Positions 58,427 to 64,000 of a stretch of DNA of 64,000 nt are shown piece after piece. Within the stretch, counting starts at the first letter, position 1; every line of letters starts with the position of its first letter. The stretch comes from Neorhizobium galegae bv. orientalis str. HAMBI 540 (lineage in GTDB: Bacteria > Pseudomonadota > Alphaproteobacteria > Rhizobiales > Rhizobiaceae), in NCBI RefSeq assembly GCF_000731315.1, contig NZ_HG938353.1, positions 434,001 to 498,000 of the forward strand, given 5' to 3'. The translations under genes were made by a program, and so were the position numbers. The notes beneath the pieces are model-generated. The model was given only the letters and a program-made list of their open reading frames with translations, did no database searches and was not told the DNA's origin.

Positions 58427-59386
58427 ATGGCCATGACCGAGCTGCCCGACCACATGTCTCCGACCCGCTCCTTCCAGGGGCTGATCCTCGCGCTCCAGAA
58501 TTACTGGGCCGACAAGGGCTGCGCAATCCTGCAGCCTTACGACATGGAAGTCGGTGCCGGTACATTCCATCCGGCGACGACGCTACGTGCGCTGGGACCG
58601 AAGCCGTGGAAGGCTGCCTATGTGCAGCCGTCGCGTCGTCCGTCCGACGGCCGTTATGGCGAAAACCCCAACCGGCTTCAGCATTATTACCAGTTCCAGG
58701 TCATCCTGAAGCCGAACCCGCCGAACCTGCAGGAACTCTATCTCGGCTCGCTTGCGGCAATCGGCCTCGATCCGCTGCTGCACGATGTGCGTTTCGTCGA
58801 GGACGACTGGGAAAGCCCGACGCTCGGCGCCTGGGGTCTTGGCTGGGAATGCTGGTGCGATGGCATGGAAGTCTCGCAGTTCACCTACTTCCAGCAGGTC
58901 TGCGGCATCGAATGCTCGCCGGTTGCGGGTGAGCTGACCTATGGTCTCGAACGTCTCGCCACCTATCTGCAGGGCGTGGACAGCATCTACGAGCTCAATT
59001 TCAACGGCCGCGAGGGCGAGGAAAAGATCTCCTATGGCGACGTTTTCCTGCAGGCCGAGCAGGAATATTCCCGCCACAATTTCGAATTCGCCGATACCGC
59101 CATGCTGCACCGGCATTTCGTCGACGCCGAGAAGGAATGCCAGGCGCTTTTAGCGGCCGGCGCTCCGGGCGCGAACGCCAACCAGATGCTGCACAAATGC
59201 GTCTTCCCCGCTTATGACCAGTGCATCAAGGCGTCCCACGTCTTCAACTTGCTGGATGCCCGCGGGGTGATCTCGGTCACCGAACGCCAGAGCTACATCC
59301 TGCGCGTCCGCACGCTGGCGAAAGCCTGCGGCGAGGCCTTCCTGATGACCGATGCCGGTGGTGTGAATTTCGGCAAGGCTGCCTGA
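58427..59386 (+). CDS. glyQ: Glycyl-tRNA synthetase alpha subunit
   Basis: 319 residues of the alpha2-beta2 type. Signature [60 protein letters not shown] and [16 protein letters not shown]. Start at ATG 58427 or 58433; neither has a strong ribosome binding site. The beta subunit gene glyS is not in the 4.6 kb that follow; instead lemA, an EPSP synthase, DUF2207 and a toxin gene appear. Confidence 0.95.
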   Translation: MAMTELPDHMSPTRSFQGLILALQNYWADKGCAILQPYDMEVGAGTFHPATTLRALGPKPWKAAYVQPSRRPSDGRYGENPNRLQHYYQFQVILKPNPPNLQELYLGSLAAIGLDPLLHDVRFVEDDWESPTLGAWGLGWECWCDGMEVSQFTYFQQVCGIECSPVAGELTYGLERLATYLQGVDSIYELNFNGREGEEKISYGDVFLQAEQEYSRHNFEFADTAMLHRHFVDAEKECQALLAAGAPGANANQMLHKCVFPAYDQCIKASHVFNLLDARGVISVTERQSYILRVRTLAKACGEAFLMTDAGGVNFGKAA

Positions 59387-59832
59387 GTTCGGATTTTCGT
59401 GGGTCGGGGACCGACGCCGCGTGCGGCGAACCGTTCAAACGGTTCCAGCCCATTGCGTGCCCAGCTGCCAGACGGGTTTGATTGTCGGGTAGGCGCCGGT
59501 CGGAAGCTGCCCGGCATAGATCTGCAAAAACCGACGTGTGCCGGCTGGGGCCGGGGGCTTCATCATTACTCCGTACTGAAAAAACAGTACGGCAAACGCC
59601 AGCACATTGGCGGTTCGCGCTAGGCACGCCATGGCAATTCCATCTAGGTTGTTTTGAGGTGGGGCCGAATCTTTGGAATCGCCCGTTTTCTGTAAGAGAA
59701 TCTAGGGCATCCGGGTGATCGGAACTTTGCGGTAAGTCAAAAAATTGACCGCGAAAAATAATCGATGACTTCAACCACTTTTTTATACCACGCCTCTACT
59801 GTCCCATCGCAATGGCAAGTCGGGAGACTCAG
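59387..59832. other. Intergenic region between glyQ and lemA
   Basis: About 445 bases, lower in GC toward lemA. It contains a perfect 8-bp hairpin CCGTACTG / CAGTACGG with a six-A loop (59571-59592), a doubtful small frame on the minus strand (59435-59632), and an AT-rich stretch at 59740-59800 that probably holds the lemA promoter. No tRNA or other RNA gene recognised. Confidence 0.5.
59435..59632 (-). CDS. Doubtful small exported protein
   Basis: 65 codons. The N-terminus looks like a short membrane or signal segment (NVLAFAVLFFQYGVMM), followed by PAPAGTRRFLQIYAGQLPTG. No clear ribosome binding site; the perfect hairpin at 59571-59592 lies inside the frame. Listed because it is the only frame here with a protein-like profile; it may be spurious. 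Confidence 0.3.
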   Translation of the reverse strand: MACLARTANVLAFAVLFFQYGVMMKPPAPAGTRRFLQIYAGQLPTGAYPTIKPVWQLGTQWAGTV

Positions 59833-60384
59833 ATGTACATTTTGATCGGCATAATTGTTCTCGTCGCACTCTACGTTGTTATGATCTACAACGGCCTCGT
59901 CAAAGCCCGCCAGATGGCGGAGGAGGCGTGGTCCGGCATCGACGTTCAGTTGAAGCGTCGCGCCGACCTGATCCCGAACCTGATAGAGACGGTCAAGGGA
60001 TATGCCGCCCACGAAAAGGGTACGTTCGAGGAAGTCGTCAAGCTGCGCAACCAGGCGCAGGCGGTGCCGGCAGGCGATGTCGCCGGCCGCGCCCAGGCGG
60101 AAGGCTTGCTCGGCCAGGCACTCGGCAAGATCATCGCACTAGCCGAGGCCTATCCGGACCTGAAGGCAAACCAGAACTTTTCCGAACTGCAGGCGTCGCT
60201 CGAAACCATCGAGAGCGAGATCCAGATGTCGCGGCGGTATTACAACGGCGCTGCCCGCGACCTGAACGTCAAAGTCGAGAGCTTCCCCAACAACCTGGTC
60301 GCCGGTCAGTTCGGTTTCTCGAAGCGCGAATATTTCGAGATCGAGAACGCGGCCGACCGGGCGGTCCCGACCGTCAAGTTCTGA
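59833..60384 (+). CDS. lemA: LemA family protein
   Basis: 183 residues. N-terminal membrane helix (MYILIGIIVLVALYVVMIYN), then the helical bundle: VKARQMAEEAWSGIDVQLKR, RADLIPNLIETVKGYAAHEK and SRRYYNGAARDLNVKVESFP. GGGAG precedes ATG 59833. LemA is often paired with DUF2207 or TPM proteins; here the DUF2207 gene lies one gene away, with an EPSP synthase between. Function unclear; envelope-related by context. Confidence 0.93.
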   Translation: MYILIGIIVLVALYVVMIYNGLVKARQMAEEAWSGIDVQLKRRADLIPNLIETVKGYAAHEKGTFEEVVKLRNQAQAVPAGDVAGRAQAEGLLGQALGKIIALAEAYPDLKANQNFSELQASLETIESEIQMSRRYYNGAARDLNVKVESFPNNLVAGQFGFSKREYFEIENAADRAVPTVKF

Positions 60385-60474
60385 AATCCGTCATTGGACC
60401 TTCGTGCCGCAACGGGTTAAGAGCGCGGTCGGCCGCTCGTTGCGGCATTCCATTGGCGTTAAGAGACGAATATC

Positions 60475-61746
60475 ATGGGTAGAGCCAAACTCACCATCCT
60501 GCCGCCGGGCAAGCCGCTTTCCGGGCGTGCCATGCCGCCGGGTTCCAAGTCGATCACCAACCGCGCGCTGCTTCTGGCGGGCCTAGCCAGCGGCACCAGC
60601 CGGTTGACCGGCGCGTTGCGGAGCGACGATACGCGCTATATGGCCGATGCATTGCGGGCCATGGGTGTTTCGGTCGACGAACCGGACGAGACCACCTTCG
60701 TTGTGACGGGCAGCGGCAAGCTTCTGCCGCCGTCCGCCCCGCTGTTCCTCGGCAATGCCGGCACCGCGACCCGTTTCCTGACCGCAGCCGTCGCTTCGGT
60801 CGATGGCACCGTCGTCGTCGATGGCGACGAACACATGCGCAAACGGCCGATCGGCCCGTTGGTCGTCGCCTTGAAGTCGCTCGGCATCGATGCCGAGGCG
60901 CCGACCGGCTGCCCGCCGGTGACGGTGCGTGGCAACGGCCATTTCGCCTCCGGCCGCGTCGAGATCGATGCCGGTCTCTCCAGCCAATACGTATCCGCGC
61001 TGCTGATGGCAGGGCCGCTTGTCAGCCAGGGCGCCAATGCCCCGTTGACGGTCGCGCTAGCCGGCGCGGAAATCGGTGCAAGGGGCTATGTGGACCTGAC
61101 GCTCGCCGCCATGCAGGCCTTTGGCGCCAAGGTGGAGCAGATCGATGCGGCGACCTGGAAGGTCGAACCAACCGGATATAGCGCGGCGGATTTCGTGATT
61201 GAACCGGACGCGTCGGCCGCCACCTATCTCTGGGCCGCCGAGGTGCTGACCGGCGGTGCCATCGATCTCGGCGTGGCGGCCACTGCCTTCACCCAGCCGG
61301 ATGCCAAGGCTTACGAACTGATCGCGCAGTTCCCGCATCTGCCGGCGGAAATCGACGGTTCGCAGATGCAGGATGCGGTGCCCACGCTCGCGGTGCTCGC
61401 CGCCTTCAACGAAACGCCGGTGCGTTTCACCGGCATCGCCAACCTGCGCGTCAAGGAATGCGACCGGGTGAGGGCGCTCTCGCTCGGCCTCAACGCCATC
61501 CGCGAAGGCCTTGCGACGGAAGAGGGCGACGACCTGATCGTCGCCTCCGATCCGTCGCTTGCCGGCCAGACCCTGCCGGCGGAAATCAACACCTTTGCCG
61601 ACCATCGCATCGCCATGAGCTTTGCGCTTGCCGGGCTGATGATCGGCGGCGTCACCATTCTCGATCCCGATTGCGTCGCCAAGACATTCCCCAGCTATTG
61701 GGACGTATTGGCTTCGCTCGGCGTCGAATACACGGACATAGTTTAA
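60475..61746 (+). CDS. aroA: 3-phosphoshikimate 1-carboxyvinyltransferase (EPSP synthase), not CP4-like
   Basis: 423 residues; makes EPSP from shikimate 3-phosphate and phosphoenolpyruvate. Motifs: PGSKSITNRALLLAGLASG (Lys25), GNAGTATRFLTAA, the substrate loop GLSSQYVSALLMA, VKECDRVRAL, and FADHRIAMSFALAG. The loop lacks the class II (CP4-type) GNAATGCR pattern typical of rhizobial aroA, and the residue at the E. coli Pro101 position is Phe101. It lies between lemA and DUF2207, so it may be a second, acquired copy. Confidence 0.9.
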   Translation: MGRAKLTILPPGKPLSGRAMPPGSKSITNRALLLAGLASGTSRLTGALRSDDTRYMADALRAMGVSVDEPDETTFVVTGSGKLLPPSAPLFLGNAGTATRFLTAAVASVDGTVVVDGDEHMRKRPIGPLVVALKSLGIDAEAPTGCPPVTVRGNGHFASGRVEIDAGLSSQYVSALLMAGPLVSQGANAPLTVALAGAEIGARGYVDLTLAAMQAFGAKVEQIDAATWKVEPTGYSAADFVIEPDASAATYLWAAEVLTGGAIDLGVAATAFTQPDAKAYELIAQFPHLPAEIDGSQMQDAVPTLAVLAAFNETPVRFTGIANLRVKECDRVRALSLGLNAIREGLATEEGDDLIVASDPSLAGQTLPAEINTFADHRIAMSFALAGLMIGGVTILDPDCVAKTFPSYWDVLASLGVEYTDIV

Positions 61747-61791
61747 ACGGAAAACCCGGATCGGCTGGCGCCGAAGAGGAGGAATGTCGTG

Positions 61792-63720
61792 ATGCGGTGG
61801 TTCTCCGGCCTTGGCCTGGCTCTGCTTTTCTCCCTGTCGGCGGCGCTGCCCGCCGCGGCGGAAGAATATATCCGCTCCTATCATTCCGACATCCAGGTCG
61901 CCGACAATGGCGACCTGGCGGTGACCGAAACCATCATCGCCAATTCCGAAGGCGACAGGATCAAGCGCGGTCTGTTTCGCGACTTCCCGCTAACCATGAC
62001 GGACGCCAACGGCCGCACCGTGCGGGTCGGCTTCGAGGTCGTTTCCGTCATCCGCGACGGTCAGGCCGAACCCTTCCATACGGAAAGTGTTACCGGCGGC
62101 ATCCGGATCTATTCCGGCGACGAGGATGTGTTCCTCCGCGATGGCGAACACACCTTCGTCTTCACCTACAAGACCGACAGGCAGATCCGCTATTTCGACG
62201 ACCACGACGAGCTTTACTGGAACGCGACCGGCAATGGCTGGGAATTCCGCATCGCCCAGGCCTCGGCGCGGGTGACCCTGCCGGCCGCCGCGCGGATAAC
62301 CCAAACCGCCGCCTACACCGGTCCGCTCGGCTCCACCGCTCGCAATGCCCGCATGCAGGCGAACGGCAATCAGGCGGTCTTTTCGACCACGCGGCCGCTC
62401 GGGGCGCAGGAGGGCCTGACGATCGTCGCGGGCTTTCCCAAAGGCATCGTCGCTCCGCCTTCGAAAGATCAGCAAAGCGAATGGTGGTGGCGCGACAATA
62501 TCGGGACGATCATCTCGATCGTCGGCCTCGTCCTCGTCGTCGGGTATTATGCGCTTTTCTGGGTCCGCGTCGGTCGCGACCCGGATCGCGGCGTCGTGGT
62601 ACCCCGCTGGGATGCGCCGGAGGGGCTGTCGCCGGCTCTGGTCAACTACATCGACAACAAGGGCTTTTCGGGCGGCGGATGGACGGCGTTTGCCGCAAGC
62701 GCGCTCGATCTTGCGGTCAAGGGTTACGTGACGCTGGAGGATCTCGCGGAAAAGATCGTCATCCGGCGCACCGGCAAGGCCGCGCCGAGGGACGTGCCGA
62801 TCGGCCAGGCCTCCATCCTAGGCTCCATCGACGCCAAGGGGCAGGAACTGATCATCGACGAGGCGCACGGCACCTCCGTCCAGTCGATCGGCGCAAGCTT
62901 CCGCCAGGCGATCGAAAAGGAACACCGCGGCAAATATTACAACGGCAACAAGGGTTATGTGATCGGCGGCGTCGTACTGAGCGTGCTTTCCATCGTCTCT
63001 CTGATCGTTTTCGGCAATCTCGAACCGGACATGATCGCGACGCTGATCATCCCGGCCTTTTTTGCCGTGGTCTTCGGAGTGCTCGCCGCCGCCTTCGGCA
63101 AGGGCCTGCGCCGCGGCTCGTCGCTGATTTCGAAAATCGTCTCGGTCGTTATCCTCGGTTTTATCGGCTTGGTGGCCCTGTCGATCGGCTCGGCGGTCCT
63201 GGTGGGGATCATGTCGGAAATGACCGGCGACGAGCATTGGCCGATCATGGTATCGGTCGGCGGCATCGTGCTGGCCAACGTCATCTTCTTCTTCCTGATA
63301 GGCGCTCCGACACCGCTCGGCCGCAAGCTGATGGACGGGATCGAGGGCCTGCGCATCTACCTGACGCTCGCCGAAAAAGACCGCATGAACACCGCCGGCG
63401 CTCCCACCATGTCGCCGCAGCATTTCGAAAAATTGCTGCCCTATGCGGTGGCGCTCGGCGTCGAAAAGCCCTGGAGCAGCACATTCGAAACCTGGCTTGC
63501 GAGCGCCGTTGCGGGCGCTGCCGCCGGCGCCTATGCGCCCGGCTGGTATAGCGGCAATTACGGCTCCAATTTCGGCAACCGCATCGGCGGGTTCTCCTCC
63601 TCGATGGCCTCCACCATCGCCTCGACCATCCCGGCTCCCAAATCCTCCTCGTCCTCCTCCGGCTTTTCCAGCGGTTCGTCCGGCGGCGGCGGAGGCGGCG
63701 GCGGCGGAGGCGGTTGGTGA
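61792..63720 (+). CDS. DUF2207 domain membrane protein
   Basis: 642 residues. Signal peptide (MRWFSGLGLALLFSLSAALP), extracytoplasmic DUF2207 domain (about 25-230, with YIRSYHSDIQVADNGDLAVT), membrane segment at about 237-257 (IISIVGLVLVVGYYALFWV), a cytoplasmic part, more membrane segments at about 385-480, and a Ser/Gly-rich end finishing in a glycine run and Trp. AGGAGG lies upstream; GTG 61789 is an alternative start. Family partner of LemA; function unknown. Confidence 0.9.
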   Translation: MRWFSGLGLALLFSLSAALPAAAEEYIRSYHSDIQVADNGDLAVTETIIANSEGDRIKRGLFRDFPLTMTDANGRTVRVGFEVVSVIRDGQAEPFHTESVTGGIRIYSGDEDVFLRDGEHTFVFTYKTDRQIRYFDDHDELYWNATGNGWEFRIAQASARVTLPAAARITQTAAYTGPLGSTARNARMQANGNQAVFSTTRPLGAQEGLTIVAGFPKGIVAPPSKDQQSEWWWRDNIGTIISIVGLVLVVGYYALFWVRVGRDPDRGVVVPRWDAPEGLSPALVNYIDNKGFSGGGWTAFAASALDLAVKGYVTLEDLAEKIVIRRTGKAAPRDVPIGQASILGSIDAKGQELIIDEAHGTSVQSIGASFRQAIEKEHRGKYYNGNKGYVIGGVVLSVLSIVSLIVFGNLEPDMIATLIIPAFFAVVFGVLAAAFGKGLRRGSSLISKIVSVVILGFIGLVALSIGSAVLVGIMSEMTGDEHWPIMVSVGGIVLANVIFFFLIGAPTPLGRKLMDGIEGLRIYLTLAEKDRMNTAGAPTMSPQHFEKLLPYAVALGVEKPWSSTFETWLASAVAGAAAGAYAPGWYSGNYGSNFGNRIGGFSSSMASTIASTIPAPKSSSSSSGFSSGSSGGGGGGGGGGGW

Positions 63721-63728
63721 GATTGAAA

Positions 63729-63751
63729 TATGTATCGCCTCGTGATACATA
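63729..63751. promoter_or_regulatory. Palindromic operator before the HigB-type gene
   Basis: TATGTATC (63729-63736) / GATACATA (63744-63751), perfect 8-bp arms with a 7-base spacer, 10 bases before the toxin start. Fits an operator for the HigA antitoxin expected downstream of the toxin. Confidence 0.65.
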
Positions 63752-63761
63752 GGAGCGAGGT

Positions 63762-64000
63762 ATGGCGATCCGTTCCTATGCCGATGCGATGACGCAGTCG
63801 ATCGCCAGCGGTAAGGTGCCGAAAGGCTTTCCTGCCGATCTTGCGAGAAGAGCCGTGCGGAAGCTGACGATGATTGAAAATGCGATGGAATTGCACGACC
63901 TGCGTTCACCGCCGGGCAATCATCTGGAAGCGCTGAAAGGCGATCGCGCTGGGCAGCACTCTATCCGCGTCAATGACCAGTGGCGCATCTGCTTCGTCTG
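63762..64000 (+). CDS. HigB/RelE-type toxin, cut off by the window end
   Basis: The first 79 codons are present and the frame is open at the edge. Sequence MAIRSYADAMTQSIASGKVP, then GFPADLARRAVRKLTMIENA and GDRAGQHSIRVNDQWRICFV is the HigB family pattern (mRNA interferase linked to the ribosome). AGGAGCGAG precedes the ATG. The antitoxin higA should follow outside the window. Confidence 0.85.
   Translation, partial: MAIRSYADAMTQSIASGKVPKGFPADLARRAVRKLTMIENAMELHDLRSPPGNHLEALKGDRAGQHSIRVNDQWRICFV

Overview
This window looks like a chromosomal stretch of a Rhizobiaceae alphaproteobacterium (Rhizobium / Agrobacterium / Neorhizobium group; genus not resolved). The reasons are the high GC, the alphaproteobacterial F0 ATP synthase order with a b' subunit, families typical of rhizobia (DUF4167, DUF4170, DUF2093), promoters of the form CTTGAC-N17-CTATAT, a GAAC-N7-GAAC LexA box, and the order pmbA-cysQ-DUF4170-waaA-HAD-lpxK. 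Most of it is housekeeping DNA with small accessory insertions. No CRISPR array, prophage, insertion sequence, rRNA or tRNA was recognised.

Layout. 1-8.5 kb: the end of prmC, a DUF4167 protein, a class I DAHP synthase read leftward behind what looks like a complete Phe/Tyr transcription attenuator, then clpB and groES-groEL with a CIRCE operator. 8.9-16 kb: a HAD phosphatase, ribF, a RES/Xre toxin-antitoxin pair, ileS (with a compositionally odd editing-domain segment), a lipoprotein and tadA. 16-21 kb: a pseudouridine synthase with a huge disordered tail, rsmD, a patatin, and a divergent quinone reductase/TetR pair around a symmetric operator. 21-31 kb: a Kef-type antiporter, pmbA, a CysQ-like phosphatase, the Kdo/lipid A genes waaA and lpxK, and mutL.

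31-43.5 kb: signalling and transport, with a PAS-REC protein lacking a kinase, a GGDEF-EAL protein, a PRC-barrel protein, an SMP-30 lactonase, a LuxR-type regulator, a cysteine-free Mrp ATPase, corA, kup and a SleB-type cell wall hydrolase. 43.6-46.5 kb: the F0 operon atpI-atpB-atpE-b'-b with a clear promoter and terminator. 46.5-53.7 kb: rnhB, a radical SAM protein next to a LexA box, a glycosyltransferase, moaB, ispE, a TPR protein and a polyprenyl diphosphate synthase. 53.8-64 kb: DUF2007, a RIME-like paired repeat, a methyltransferase, mntH, an S49 peptidase, a ParDE-type pair, glyQ, then lemA, a non-CP4-type EPSP synthase and a DUF2207 protein, and the start of a HigB-type toxin cut off by the window edge.

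The strongest new-looking signal is the aroG leader. A 24-codon peptide with three Phe and three Tyr codons starts about where transcription should start (probably leaderless), and its RNA can form mutually exclusive 1:2, 2:3 and 3:4 pairings ending in an intrinsic terminator. Other points worth checking are the hairpin enclosing the rnhB start, the SOS box, the mosaic ileS, the cysteine-free Mrp, and the lemA-EPSPS-DUF2207 block next to glyQ. All calls rest on reading the sequence; no database search was run.
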